This document shows, piece by piece, positions 25,624 through 35,460 of a stretch of 64,000 nt of DNA (position 1 is its first letter; each line of letters opens with the position of its first letter). The translations under genes were made by a program, and so were the position numbers. The notes below the pieces were generated by a model, which worked only from the letters and a program-made list of their open reading frames with translations, had not been told where the DNA came from and did not search any database. The DNA comes from Desulfobacteraceae bacterium (GTDB lineage: Bacteria; Desulfobacterota; Desulfobacteria; Desulfobacterales; Desulfosalsimonadaceae), in the NCBI GenBank assembly GCA_014237465.1, contig JABZFM010000013.1:1-64000 (forward strand). The letters are read 5' to 3'.

Positions 25624-27204
25624 TTATACCAGCCCGAGAAATTTCCACCAGACTGCGGCAACTACCACGAGAATCGTCAGCAACAACGGTGTTGCCACAA
25701 GGCCGACTCGGGTCAAATCCGAGGCCTTAAAATACCGATAGCTGTATGCAATGGCATTGGGTGGACAGCCGATCACCAGCAGAAGCGCAAATGATGTGGC
25801 CATGCCAAGTCCCAGCGCCAGAATCGTCGGATCAACGCCTTCCATCTGGGCCATGGGAATAACAATGGGCAGGATAAGTGCGGCGGCCGCGACGTTTGCC
25901 ATGGCATTGGTCACCAGGGCCCCAAAAACACCCATGCCGATAAACAGCACCAGCCAGCCTTTACCCTGGATCAACGGGAAAAAGAGGTTTGCAAAATAAT
26001 CTGCCGCCCCGGAATATCCCATGGCCAGCCCCAAAGAAATTCCACCGCCGAAAATAAACAGGGCCGTCCCCCATTCCAGGTTATCATTGATATGCTCCCA
26101 TTCCAGTACACCGAAAAGCACCAGCGCTGTAACGCCCAGCATACCGGTGATGGAGTAATCAATCCCGTGAAGGCCTTTGGTCAACCACAGGGAAAACGTC
26201 AGACCGATGATCACCAGGGTCTTGAGTTCCAGGGGTTTCAAGGGCCCGATTTCCTCATCAAATGTCGGCAGTTTATATTTGGGGTTGGGCCGGAAAACCA
26301 GATATACAATGCCCACCGCCGCCGGCACCGTCACTATCGCCGCGGGCATGGCATACAAAATCCATTCAAAAAAAGTAATTTCCAGGCCGGTATATTCCTT
26401 TAAAAAAGCGGCCGATACCATGCACCGCCCGCCGCCGATGAGCGTTCCCATGCCGCCGCAGGAACAGGCAAACGGCAATGACAGCATCATAAATTTAGCC
26501 GTTTTGGAACCCGGTTCAATACCCGCGGCCCGCATCATGGGGAGCATGGTGACAATGCCGATGGCGCATGCCGCAGCATCATGCATCACACCGGACGCCC
26601 ACCCCAGCCCGATGGAGATAATAAACGTAAACCGGGTCACATTGTTTCCGGCTTTTTTGATGATAAAATATCCCAGCCGTTTGGTCAGTCCGGCCTGGTC
26701 CAGTGCGATGGCAAATATCAGGCAGCACATGATGAAAATCACCACCGGATGCATATACGGCGCCCAGGCATTTTTGGGATCGGCAACCCCCATTACCACA
26801 AGAAAGACCCCGATACAGATGGCCGTAATTTCCAGGGGGATCGGCTCCACAACAAATAAAAAAATCAGGACCACCAGGATTGCCAGAAACCGTTTTGCCG
26901 TGGGGGACAATCCGTCAACATAATCAACGCTAATATTTTCAACCCCCAGATTTTCCGCCTGGTCATTTAAAAATTTTCCTGTGGTCTCGGGTGTTCCCGG
27001 GGTTTTGGCTTCCAGAATATATGATCCGTTTTTTTGAGGTTTTTCACTTACCAACTGATAATGGCTGTCTACAACCGCATACAAATTCTTATCAACATCG
27101 CCGGAGATTTTAAACTGTGTCCCTTCCGGTCTGGGCAGCATCATAACAATCACTCCCAATAAAATCCCGACACAGAGCTTGAATCCATTTGATTTAAAAA
27201 ACAT
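25624..27204 (-). CDS. SLC13/DASS-family sodium:anion symporter
   Basis: The 526-residue protein has one N-terminal helix, an about 75-residue extracytoplasmic segment, then about 12 helices of the divalent anion:Na+ symporter fold: ITAICIGVFLVVMG, ALDQAGLTKRLGYF, SCGGMGTLIGGGRCM, and a late GCPPNAIAYSYRYF. DASS members import C4-dicarboxylates, citrate or sulfate. Specificity is undecided. ATG 27204 is preferred over a GTG two codons upstream because AAGGAG lies 5 bases before it. The extra N-terminal ectodomain is uncommon. It is embedded among receiver proteins and two kinases, which suggests that signal transduction controls it. Confidence 0.88.
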   Translation of the reverse strand: MFFKSNGFKLCVGILLGVIVMMLPRPEGTQFKISGDVDKNLYAVVDSHYQLVSEKPQKNGSYILEAKTPGTPETTGKFLNDQAENLGVENISVDYVDGLSPTAKRFLAILVVLIFLFVVEPIPLEITAICIGVFLVVMGVADPKNAWAPYMHPVVIFIMCCLIFAIALDQAGLTKRLGYFIIKKAGNNVTRFTFIISIGLGWASGVMHDAAACAIGIVTMLPMMRAAGIEPGSKTAKFMMLSLPFACSCGGMGTLIGGGRCMVSAAFLKEYTGLEITFFEWILYAMPAAIVTVPAAVGIVYLVFRPNPKYKLPTFDEEIGPLKPLELKTLVIIGLTFSLWLTKGLHGIDYSITGMLGVTALVLFGVLEWEHINDNLEWGTALFIFGGGISLGLAMGYSGAADYFANLFFPLIQGKGWLVLFIGMGVFGALVTNAMANVAAAALILPIVIPMAQMEGVDPTILALGLGMATSFALLLVIGCPPNAIAYSYRYFKASDLTRVGLVATPLLLTILVVVAAVWWKFLGLV

Positions 27205-27389
27205 ATCCACTCCTTATTCAAAAAACCCAGAGGTTATATCATCAATAACCTGACAGTCGAATTGACTTCACATTTATTAAAGCATCTACGCCCGTATTCA
27301 GATCGACGAATCACCGGCATTTCTGTCTGGTTGATGGTCGAAATATCTGCTGAAAACCGATCATTTCATATGCCATCGGTCATATACCA

Positions 27390-27800
27390 CTACCGGCCTT
27401 TTGATCGTTTATCACAGGCCTCGTGAATCTTTTTGATCAGTTCATGAAGTTCACAGGGCTTGGTTAAATAATCAAACGCCCCGATGCGCAAACCCTCCCG
27501 TGCGGCCTCCTGGGAACCATGGCCGGTGAGCATGATAACTTCCATATCCAGCCCCATCTGATTAAATATTTTCAGGACTTCAATCCCGTCCATATCCTCC
27601 ATTTTCAGGTCCAGGATCGCGACATCAAAATCCTGCCCCCGCACCGCCTTGAGCGCATCCCGTCCACTGTAAGCCTTTGTCACATCAAAGCGCCTTTTCG
27701 CCAACCGGTTGGCCAGCACATTGACATATCCTTCTTCATCATCCACAAGAAGAAGCCGGATACGTCCTTTTTCAGGACAGGGATGTTCTCCTCCGTTCAT
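27390..27800 (-). CDS. Response regulator, single receiver domain
   Basis: The 136-residue receiver-only protein has LLVDDEEGY, phosphoacceptor in AILDLKMEDMDG (Glu-Asp replaces the usual Pro-Gly), MLTGHG and LTKPCEL. It ends with a short basic tail. It is 18 bases after another receiver gene, in line with the sensor kinase upstream. Confidence 0.9.
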   Translation of the reverse strand: MNGGEHPCPEKGRIRLLLVDDEEGYVNVLANRLAKRRFDVTKAYSGRDALKAVRGQDFDVAILDLKMEDMDGIEVLKIFNQMGLDMEVIMLTGHGSQEAAREGLRIGAFDYLTKPCELHELIKKIHEACDKRSKGR

Positions 27801-27818
27801 ACCAGTTTCCTTTTTTTA

Positions 27819-28253
27819 TTAATAACCGCGGGTCAACACAAGTTTATCAATCCTTGCCTTGTCAATCTTTGATTCATGTTCATGCTTTTTCTTGAACGCT
27901 TCTTGTACTTTTGACATCAGAATGTCGAGATCGCATGGCTTCATCAGATAATCAAAAGCTCCCAGCTTCATTCCTTCAATGGCGGTCTCCACTGTCGCGT
28001 GACCGGTCAGCATGATCACTTCCTTTATCGGATGCCGTTTTTTGATCTCCTGCAGTGTTTCAATGCCGTCCATTCCCGGCATTTTGACATCCAGAATGAT
28101 CACATCCACCTTGCTGTCCTGATCCAGTTTAACCAGCGCGTCATTTCCGCTGTCGGCTGCAATGACTTTCAGCCCTCTTTTGACCAAACGCTTTGACATG
28201 GTTTCCACAAACGGGACTTCATCATCAACCAGCATGATATAGGGTGTTGTCAT
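27819..28253 (-). CDS. Response regulator, single receiver domain
   Basis: The 144-residue receiver-only protein has MLVDDEVPF, phosphoacceptor in IILDVKMPGMDG, MLTGHA and LMKPCDL, plus a charged helical tail. It lies 65 bases after the sensor kinase gene, so it is its first candidate partner. No effector domain is present. Confidence 0.9.
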   Translation of the reverse strand: MTTPYIMLVDDEVPFVETMSKRLVKRGLKVIAADSGNDALVKLDQDSKVDVIILDVKMPGMDGIETLQEIKKRHPIKEVIMLTGHATVETAIEGMKLGAFDYLMKPCDLDILMSKVQEAFKKKHEHESKIDKARIDKLVLTRGY

Positions 28254-28318
28254 TGTTTGTCTCCTTTTTTGATATATTTTAAAATTAATTATAGTTTAAT
28301 ATTCATCCGCCCTGCCCG

Positions 28319-30007
28319 TTACTTTTGTATGGGTATCCAGATACGAAACCGCGTACCCTTTCCAATGGTGCTGTGAACATCAATTTTGCCGCCCATCTTG
28401 TTGATAATCCCGTAACAGATGGACAGGCCGAGGCCGGTTCCTTTTCCCACCGGTTTGGTGGTGAAAAACGGATCAAATATGCGTAAAAGATTTGCTTCCG
28501 GTATACCCGGCCCATCATCTTCGACAATAATAACGATATGCTCTGCTTCGACTTCACTGATTTTGGTGGAAACTTGAATCGTTCCGCCTGTTTTTTCCAT
28601 GGCATCGAGCGCATTATTAATCAGGTTCAACAGAACCTGCTGCATCTCGGATGGTGATATGGTGATATAGGGAAGGGTTTTTTGCAACTGGGTCTCAATG
28701 GACACTTTGTTATATTTTGCCATCTGTGCGGAAAGGCTGACAATTTCAGTCACAATATCATTCAACTGCACATCTTTAAGGGTTGCGTCCGTTTTTCTCG
28801 CAAAACTCAGCAGTTTGTGCGTAATCTCTTTGCATCGTTTTCCCTGGGTGTTGATCTGTTTTAATGCCCGGTTAAATTCCTCCAGGTTCTCGCCTTGGGC
28901 AAATTCCTCTTCCTCCAGCAGATCGCCGATCCACCCGGCTTCTTCCACCATGATGGCCACCGGATTATTGATTTCATGGGCAATGCCTGCCGCCAGCTCG
29001 CCGATGGATGCCATTTTTCCGGTTTCAATGATTTGCTCGTTCATGTTCTCCTTATCCTGATCCGCCCGGCGTATCCTTCTCACCATGCGCCTGGAGGTAT
29101 AAAATGCCATGACAACAATGCCAAGACCGCCGATCAGGAAAATGATGACTGCGATATTAAACATTCGCTTCAGGTCGGAAAAAGCATCGGCGGTCAGCTG
29201 TTTTACAATCAGGAGCCATTGCCCGTCCTTCAAACTTCCCACGGCATACAAATTTTCCATTCCAACGTCATCTTGCCATCGGGTAATAAGAATTTTATTT
29301 TTCGTCTTTTCCACCGCTGTCCAGAAAAATTCATACCCCCTGTGGCTGGGTTGATATTCCATGGCCGGATTGGTCTGAAATGCCCCTTCTCTATTTAAAA
29401 TAAACGCATATCCGGTTTTGCCGACCCTTAAATTCTGCACCAGCGAATTAAACGCCATAAAATCAATAGTGGCCCGCACCAGAAAATCCCGGCCTGCTTC
29501 GTTTTTCTTGACCGCGACAATAAAATGCGGATACCCCCGAAGCCCCAAAAACACATCGCTGATAAAAGAATCAATACGCCTGGCTTTTTTAAACCAGTCC
29601 GCATCGGAATATTCGGCGTTTTCAAGCCCATATGGGCCGGCATACGCCAACTGAACCCCTTTTTCATCAACAATGCCCAGATCCACAAACACATTGCCAT
29701 AATCCCTGCGCAGGGTTGACAGCTTCTCCTGTAAAAATTCATTATCATTGAGTGTCTCAAGACTGTTGTTGACTGCCAGAAATCGGATATTGGCCAGTTT
29801 TTCATTTAAAAACGAATCAATATTCTGCTTGTGTTTCTGGACCAGCTCGCTTAAATGGGCATAGGTCTTTTCGTGATAGGAGACCCGGAACTGCTGGAGC
29901 AGAATACAAATCACCAGCAGCATGGGGGTAAAGGAGACAATGATAGCAGTTAGAATCATATTCCGGGTCAATGACTGGTAATATTTTTTATGCTTGTCTT
30001 TGTTCAT
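28319..30007 (-). CDS. Membrane sensor histidine kinase with double-Cache-type ectodomain
   Basis: The 562-residue protein has TM1 (about 17-37), an extracytoplasmic dCache-like domain (40-280; [42 protein letters not shown]), TM2 (284-303), HisKA with H344 ([11 protein letters not shown]), and HATPase ([34 protein letters not shown]). It resembles DctB-like sensors of small organic ligands, fitting the nearby DASS transporter. It heads the row of receivers and the transporter on the minus strand. Confidence 0.93.
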   Translation of the reverse strand: MNKDKHKKYYQSLTRNMILTAIIVSFTPMLLVICILLQQFRVSYHEKTYAHLSELVQKHKQNIDSFLNEKLANIRFLAVNNSLETLNDNEFLQEKLSTLRRDYGNVFVDLGIVDEKGVQLAYAGPYGLENAEYSDADWFKKARRIDSFISDVFLGLRGYPHFIVAVKKNEAGRDFLVRATIDFMAFNSLVQNLRVGKTGYAFILNREGAFQTNPAMEYQPSHRGYEFFWTAVEKTKNKILITRWQDDVGMENLYAVGSLKDGQWLLIVKQLTADAFSDLKRMFNIAVIIFLIGGLGIVVMAFYTSRRMVRRIRRADQDKENMNEQIIETGKMASIGELAAGIAHEINNPVAIMVEEAGWIGDLLEEEEFAQGENLEEFNRALKQINTQGKRCKEITHKLLSFARKTDATLKDVQLNDIVTEIVSLSAQMAKYNKVSIETQLQKTLPYITISPSEMQQVLLNLINNALDAMEKTGGTIQVSTKISEVEAEHIVIIVEDDGPGIPEANLLRIFDPFFTTKPVGKGTGLGLSICYGIINKMGGKIDVHSTIGKGTRFRIWIPIQK

Positions 30008-30452
30008 CGCATCCTCAATTCCATTATCAAAATTATTTGAGCTGTTATGGATTGAATTATTCTATTTAAAATTTGAAAAAATATCAAAAATTGGGGAAAA
30101 AACAAGAATAATTGAAAAGAATAAACTACCCGCGACAACATCTGCCAAACAACATCCACCAGACGACATCAATTCCCTGCCCCTTTTCAATATTTTTATC
30201 ATTCGCCCTTTAAGTATAGGAAGTAAAATACATTCAGGATTCATGCCAAACATACGAATGAAACAGCACGGCTGAATTGTTATGAAACGAAAACTTTTCA
30301 GTAAAAAAACAGACAAATCCCCTGAAGCCGTTATAGTTATTTTTTACATATTGTAAAAAAATCCGGCACACATATCTCAATATATCCGTAATATAAATTT
30401 CCACAGGTCATGAATACATTATACAAAGAACATGACGCCTCTTTAACAAACC

Positions 30453-30468
30453 TGGCATATTTTTTGTA
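30453..30468 (+). promoter_or_regulatory. Candidate sigma-54 (-24/-12) promoter for the ech operon
   Basis: TGGCAT-N5-TTGTA matches the TGGCAC-N5-TTGCW consensus except for T at the last -24 position and T for C in the -12 GC pair. It lies 70 bases upstream of echA in the spacer 30008-30537, which otherwise shows no gene. The GT at -12 is a real weakness. Confidence 0.35.
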
Positions 30469-30537
30469 TATTAAATTTACAGCTGGGTAAATTCATTTAA
30501 TCACTGATTACAATGACCCAATGACCGGCGGTGCAAT

Positions 30538-32445
30538 ATGGCGGAACTTTCCTTTCTTTTAGTTGTTTTCCCTATGCTTGCGGCTTGCAGCTGCTTTCTG
30601 ATGCGACACAACACAATTTACTCCTTAATCGTTATAATTTCAGGTGGTTTGCTGATAGGAAGCGCTATTCTGCTTATCCCGCTGGTACCTTTCAGCTTCT
30701 CACCCAAATCTTTTTTGGGCATTAATATCCATGAAATTTTAACAGCAGCGGACTTTCTGCTGCTGTTTATCATTTTATATTTCGGCGTTAAGTATAAAAA
30801 CTGGTTGATTAACAGCCTCGCCATATTCCAGATCGTTCTTCTGGGTTATCTGGAATTTTTCCTGATCAATGGATCTGAAACGTATCCCATTATTTATTGC
30901 GACAACCTCAGCCTTATTATGGTTTTAATCATATGCGTCGTCGGTTCGATAATTTGCGTTCAGGCGCTCCCATACATGAAAAAACACGAAACGCACTTAA
31001 AAATCGGCGTTTCCCGGCAACCCCATTTCTTCTTTGTCATGATTCTGTTTTTAGGCGCTATGAACGGGGTAGTGCTGTCTAACGACATGATATTATTTTA
31101 TTTTTTCTTTGAATTGACCACTGTGTGTTCGTTTTTGTTGATCGGGCACGATAAAACCGAAAGAGCGACAAAAAACGCAGTCCGTGCATTATGGATGAAC
31201 AGCCTGGGCGGCGCTGCCTTTATCACCGCTTTGGTGTTTATCTATACCCGTCTCGGGACGCTTGACATGCAATATATCATCCATGCTGATTCCAAATCAC
31301 AATTAGTCATCCTTTCAATGGCGCTTCTTTGCTTTGCCGCCTTTACAAAATCCGCTCAATTTCCTTTCCAAAGCTGGCTGTTGGGGGCAATGATCGCGCC
31401 CACACCGGTTTCGGCATTGCTGCATTCAAGCACCATGGTCAAAGTGGGTGTATACCTGGCGCTCCGGCTCGCCCCGGCCATCGAAGGGCTTTTTCTCACA
31501 CAATGTGTGACCATTTTCGGCGCATTCACGTTTCTTTTTGCCGCTGCGCTGGCCGTGGGTCAAAGTAACGGCAAAAAAGTTTTGGCTTATTCCACCATCA
31601 GCAATCTCGGGCTCATTTTTGCGTGCGTTGGTTTAAATACGCCTGAATCGATTGCCGCGGCAATCATTCTCATCATCTTTCATGCCGTATCAAAAGCCCT
31701 GCTGTTTCTTTGTGTCGGAACCATTGAACAGCATATTGAGAGTCGTAACATAGAAGATATGCGCGGATTATATACAAAAATGCCGTTAACCGCACTCATA
31801 TCGGTTATGGGCGTTATTACGATGATCATGCCGCCATTTGGACTCCTTTTGGGAAAATGGATGGCCATGGAAGCAGCATCAAGCTTTTTATGCGGAATTG
31901 TCATGATCGCAATGGGAAGCGCTCTAACGGTTATGTATTGGGCCAGATGGGCGGGTATTTTAATGAGTGACCCGTTTGCCGGAAAATTCAAACTTGAAAA
32001 ACAACCTGTTTTAACCTGGGCAGCGTTGTTTTCCCTTTGTATCGGAGTCGGGGTACTTAGCCTGCTTTCTCCCTGGATTTACAGATGGTGCATTATTCCG
32101 ATCATGGGTTCTGATTATCTTGCCTCTTATTCTACTGATTACGGAATTTTCGAAAATGCTTTTGGTGTATTTGCCGTACTGCCATTGAGTTTGGTGGCTG
32201 TTGCCGGATTTATCATCGCCATCCTGGCTGTGAAAAGCGCAACCCATAGCCGCATCACCATGCCTTATTTAAGCGGACTCCAGACAGAAGAACCCAGAGT
32301 TTTTAAAGGGCCCATGAACCGGTTAATAACGGCCGAAGCGGGAAACTATTATCTCTCCTCCATATTCGGCGAAGATAAACTGACGCCCTGGATCAATCTC
32401 GGCGCAGTCATCTTGCTCACGCTGGTCATAGGAGGTGCCCTGTGA
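30538..32445 (+). CDS. echA: Ech hydrogenase subunit A (NuoL/M-like proton-pumping antiporter subunit)
   Basis: The 635-residue protein has about 15 helices. The NuoL/M core includes FFFELTTVCSFLLIGHD (proton-path Glu), KSAQFPFQSWLLGAMIAPTPVSALLHSSTMVK (conserved Lys and His) and KALLFLCVGTIE. In Ech and related group 4 [NiFe] hydrogenases this subunit moves H+ or Na+ coupled to ferredoxin:H+ electron transfer. It is first in the order A-B-C-D-E-F that matches echABCDEF of methanogens. Its stop overlaps the next start by 4 bases (GTGA). Confidence 0.93.
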   Translation: MAELSFLLVVFPMLAACSCFLMRHNTIYSLIVIISGGLLIGSAILLIPLVPFSFSPKSFLGINIHEILTAADFLLLFIILYFGVKYKNWLINSLAIFQIVLLGYLEFFLINGSETYPIIYCDNLSLIMVLIICVVGSIICVQALPYMKKHETHLKIGVSRQPHFFFVMILFLGAMNGVVLSNDMILFYFFFELTTVCSFLLIGHDKTERATKNAVRALWMNSLGGAAFITALVFIYTRLGTLDMQYIIHADSKSQLVILSMALLCFAAFTKSAQFPFQSWLLGAMIAPTPVSALLHSSTMVKVGVYLALRLAPAIEGLFLTQCVTIFGAFTFLFAAALAVGQSNGKKVLAYSTISNLGLIFACVGLNTPESIAAAIILIIFHAVSKALLFLCVGTIEQHIESRNIEDMRGLYTKMPLTALISVMGVITMIMPPFGLLLGKWMAMEAASSFLCGIVMIAMGSALTVMYWARWAGILMSDPFAGKFKLEKQPVLTWAALFSLCIGVGVLSLLSPWIYRWCIIPIMGSDYLASYSTDYGIFENAFGVFAVLPLSLVAVAGFIIAILAVKSATHSRITMPYLSGLQTEEPRVFKGPMNRLITAEAGNYYLSSIFGEDKLTPWINLGAVILLTLVIGGAL

Positions 32446-33293
32446 GAGAGACCCTTCTTGCGATATTCATTGGGTTATTTGCGACCCCACTGCTTGGCGG
32501 TCTCATCAACGGACTGGACAGGATCATTACCGCGCGCTTACAGGGTCGTATCGGTCCTCCGGTCTGGCAGCCGTTTTATGATGTGATCAAATTGCTGAGT
32601 AAAGAAAAAATGGTGGTGAATGTCTGGCAGGCATTCTGCGCATACGCCTATCTGTCGGCTGCCGCTATCTCAGTCGTTCTTTTTTTCTTAAAATCCGACC
32701 TGTTGTTGATTTTATTTATTCAGGCAGTCGGCGCTGTTTTTGTGGTCATCGGCGCCCTCTCCTCCACCTCGCCATTCAGCCAAGTCGGCGCCCACAGGGA
32801 ACTTTTACAGATCCTTTCTTACGAGCCTCTGCTGATTCTTGTGGTTGCCGGCATCTACCTTGAAATCGGCAGCTTTAAAATCGATGACATATATGCCTGG
32901 GGGCAGCCCCTTATTTTTAAACTGCCGTTTCTTTTTATCGCCCTTGGTTACGCCTTAACCATCAAGCTCAGGAAATCTCCTTTCGACTTATCCACATCGC
33001 ATCACGGGCACCAGGAAATCGTTAAAGGGGTACTGACCGATTATTCCGGCCCTTTTCTGGCGCTTATTGAAATCGGCCACTGGTACGATATCATACTCAT
33101 CCTCGGCTTATGCTCCCTGTTTTGGGCCACCGGCTGGATTGGAATGATTATTCTGGTTGCGATAACATATTTTATTGAAATTTTGATCGATAATGTAACG
33201 GCCCGCATGACCTGGCGATGGATGATCGGCTACGTCTGGGCCATGGGGCTTACGTTGTCAATCGTAAATCTCATATGGATCAACCTGGCATAA
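32442..33293 (+). CDS. echB: Ech hydrogenase subunit B (NuoH-like membrane subunit)
   Basis: The 283-residue protein has about eight helices. NuoH-type signatures include RLQGRIGPPVWQPFYD in the first cytoplasmic loop, SQVGAHRELLQILSYEPLL with the conserved Glu, and SPFDLSTSHHGHQEIVKG. It anchors the peripheral arm and forms part of the ion path. It starts at GTG overlapping the echA stop. The next subunit follows after 10 bases. Confidence 0.95.
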   Translation: MRETLLAIFIGLFATPLLGGLINGLDRIITARLQGRIGPPVWQPFYDVIKLLSKEKMVVNVWQAFCAYAYLSAAAISVVLFFLKSDLLLILFIQAVGAVFVVIGALSSTSPFSQVGAHRELLQILSYEPLLILVVAGIYLEIGSFKIDDIYAWGQPLIFKLPFLFIALGYALTIKLRKSPFDLSTSHHGHQEIVKGVLTDYSGPFLALIEIGHWYDIILILGLCSLFWATGWIGMIILVAITYFIEILIDNVTARMTWRWMIGYVWAMGLTLSIVNLIWINLA

Positions 33294-33303
33294 GAAAACC
33301 GCT

Positions 33304-33795
33304 ATGAACTGGATAAACAGGATCATAAATAAAACAAGGATAAAATCACCCTGGTTGCTGCACTTTGACTGCGGGAGCTGCAACGGATGTGATATTGAGA
33401 CACTGGCTTGCCTGACACCGGTTTATGATATTGAACGTTTCGGCGTTATCAATGTCGGCAATCCAATGCATGCCGATATCCTTCTGGTTACCGGAACGGT
33501 GAACCCCCGGAATAAAAAGGTGCTGGTCAATTTATATGATCAGATGCCGAATCCAAAAGTAGTAGTTGCCATCGGTTCCTGTGGGCTGAGTGGCGGCATA
33601 TTTAAAGACGCATACAACGTGCTGGGAGGCATTGATAAGGTTATACCCGTGGATGTCTATGTGCCGGGGTGTCCGGCAAAACCGGAAGCCATCATCGACG
33701 GCGTGGTCATGGCGCTGAAAAAATATGAGGTAATCAAAAAAAAACACTCGGATAGTGTCCCGTCAAGGATGAAATGGCGCAAGATTGCGCCGTAA
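33304..33795 (+). CDS. echC: Ech hydrogenase small subunit (NuoB-like), C-terminus supplied by an inserted repeat
   Basis: The 163-residue protein has the proximal 4Fe-4S ligands in DCGSCNGCDIE (C23, C26, with C29), IGSCGLSGGI and VPGCPAKPE. It passes electrons between the NiFe site of EchE and EchF. The last about 14 residues (from D150, reading SVPSRMKWRKIAP) are encoded inside the hairpin element 33753-33915, so the native tail was probably replaced. The conserved core ends well before this point, so function is likely kept. Confidence 0.93.
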   Translation: MNWINRIINKTRIKSPWLLHFDCGSCNGCDIETLACLTPVYDIERFGVINVGNPMHADILLVTGTVNPRNKKVLVNLYDQMPNPKVVVAIGSCGLSGGIFKDAYNVLGGIDKVIPVDVYVPGCPAKPEAIIDGVVMALKKYEVIKKKHSDSVPSRMKWRKIAP

Positions 33796-33915
33796 TTTTT
33801 TGTGCCTGCAAGGCGCGACTTGAGAAGCATAGTGGGCTACGCGACTCAAGTCGTAACGACACAGGCGCGAAAAAGGACAAGTAATATGCGTCAGTTCAGA
33901 GTTGACGGGACACTA
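33753..33915. mobile_element. 163-bp MITE-like hairpin element inserted at the 3' end of echC
   Basis: Perfect 14-bp terminal inverted repeats TAGTGTCCCGTCAA / TTGACGGGACACTA bound an almost fully self-complementary element whose inner arms (GTGCCTG..., GCGCGACTTGAG / CTCAAGTCG) also pair. It has no coding capacity of its own. It overlaps the last 43 bases of echC, gives it a new stop, and fills most of the gap to echD. No clear target duplication is visible. Confidence 0.75.
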
Positions 33916-33947
33916 GACTGACTTAAAAAAATCAGGAAAAATATATT

Positions 33948-34349
33948 ATGCTTGAAGAAGTGATTCCGGTTACCCCTGAAATTCTATCGGGCGAAACGGC
34001 AAAAATAAAATACGAGGGCTACAAATTCATTACGTTGTCTTGTGTGGAAATGGACGCAAACAATGTTGAAATTCTATACCATTTTGATCGCGATCTTCAA
34101 TTAAAACATTTCCGGCTGGCCGTGCCTAAAAAGACTATTATACCGAGCATTTCTCCGATATACATGGCAGCTTTTCTGGTTGAAAATGAAATACAGGATC
34201 TTTTTGCTATCCGTTTCAGCGGGCTGGTCATTGATTTCAATCGGACTTTATATCTTGAAGATGAAATCAAAAATACACCGTTCTGCAAATACACGGTTGT
34301 TGAGTCGGATTCACGGGAAATTTCTTCGCCCCCGGACTTCGATGAATGA
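33948..34349 (+). CDS. echD: Ech hydrogenase subunit D (NuoC-like)
   Basis: The 133-residue protein resembles the NuoC/30-kDa fold: YKFITLSCVEMDANNVEILYHFD near the middle and VPKKTIIPSISPIYMAAFLVENEIQDLFAI, where NuoC has its PSI...WEREI-DLFGI motif. It packs the small and large subunits together and carries no cofactor. The order within the operon supports the call more than the weak sequence conservation does. Confidence 0.88.
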   Translation: MLEEVIPVTPEILSGETAKIKYEGYKFITLSCVEMDANNVEILYHFDRDLQLKHFRLAVPKKTIIPSISPIYMAAFLVENEIQDLFAIRFSGLVIDFNRTLYLEDEIKNTPFCKYTVVESDSREISSPPDFDE

Positions 34350-34371
34350 TAGATAAATTTGGAGAATATGA

Positions 34372-35448
34372 ATGAAAAGAACAATTATCCCATTTGGCCC
34401 CCAGCATCCGGTACTCCCTGAACCGATACATCTGACACTCACCGTTGAAGATGAAATCATCACGGAAGCGGTTCCGGCATTGGGCTTTGTTCACAGGGGG
34501 CTTGAACAACTTGCCGACTTACGCGACTTTCGTCAAATGGTTCAGGTTGTTGAGCGGGTCTGCGGGATTTGCTCAATGATGCATGCCATGTGTTATGCGC
34601 AGGGCATCGAAGGGTTGATGGAAGTTGAGGTGCCGCCAAGAGCAAAATATTTGCGCGTGATCTGGTCTGAATTGCACCGAATGCACAGCCATCTTTTGTG
34701 GCTGGGGTTATTCGCCGACAGCTTTGGTTTTGAAAGCCTGTTTATGCAGTTCTGGAGAATCCGGGAAAAAATTTTAAACATCCAGGAAGCCACCACAGGC
34801 AACAGGATCATTGTTTCGGTAAACGTTATCGGCGGCGTGCGCAAGGATTTAAGCCCGGACCAAATACGCTGGATGCTCTCCGAACTGATTGAAGTGGAAC
34901 AGATGATCATGAATCTCGGGCCCACCCTATTTGATGATTATACCGTAAAAAAACGGACCGTCGACAAAGGCATTTTATCAGGCGAAAAAGCCATGGAACT
35001 GGGAACGGCCGGCCCAACGTTAAGAGGCAGCGGCGTTTCACAAGACATGCGCACTTTGGGATATGCCGCACTCAATGAACTGGATTTTACGCCTGTAACA
35101 GAAAAAAACGGCGATTGCTGGTCCCGGTGCAAAGTACGATTTCTTGAAACACTACAAAGTATTGATCTTGTTAGACAAGCCATCGCCAGAATACCCAATG
35201 GAGAGATAAATACAAAAGTCAAGGGCCGACCTGATGGCGAAATAATTGCAAGGGTTGAACAACCCAGAGGGGAAGTATTTTATTATATTAAAGCAAACGG
35301 AAAAAAGAATCTGGACAGGTTGCGCATCCGCACACCGACATTCGCCAATATTCCTGCGCTATTGACAATGCTCCCCGGAATGTGGCTGTCCGATGTTCCG
35401 GTGGTAGTCCTGTCCATCGACCCATGTATCAGTTGCACGGAAAGATAG
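34372..35448 (+). CDS. echE: Ech hydrogenase large catalytic subunit, [NiFe] group 4 (NuoD-like)
   Basis: The 358-residue protein carries all four NiFe cysteines: C64 and C67 (ERVCGICSMMHA) and C352 and C355 (DPCISCTER). The chain stops three residues after the last Cys, so there is no C-terminal peptide to remove, as known for Ech-type subunits. FGPQHPVLPEP at the start is the NuoD/EchE quinone-site-like motif. It reduces protons with ferredoxin electrons or the reverse. The hyp genes for its cofactor are at 57344-62148. Confidence 0.95.
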   Translation: MKRTIIPFGPQHPVLPEPIHLTLTVEDEIITEAVPALGFVHRGLEQLADLRDFRQMVQVVERVCGICSMMHAMCYAQGIEGLMEVEVPPRAKYLRVIWSELHRMHSHLLWLGLFADSFGFESLFMQFWRIREKILNIQEATTGNRIIVSVNVIGGVRKDLSPDQIRWMLSELIEVEQMIMNLGPTLFDDYTVKKRTVDKGILSGEKAMELGTAGPTLRGSGVSQDMRTLGYAALNELDFTPVTEKNGDCWSRCKVRFLETLQSIDLVRQAIARIPNGEINTKVKGRPDGEIIARVEQPRGEVFYYIKANGKKNLDRLRIRTPTFANIPALLTMLPGMWLSDVPVVVLSIDPCISCTER

Positions 35449-35460
35449 GAAAACAAAACC

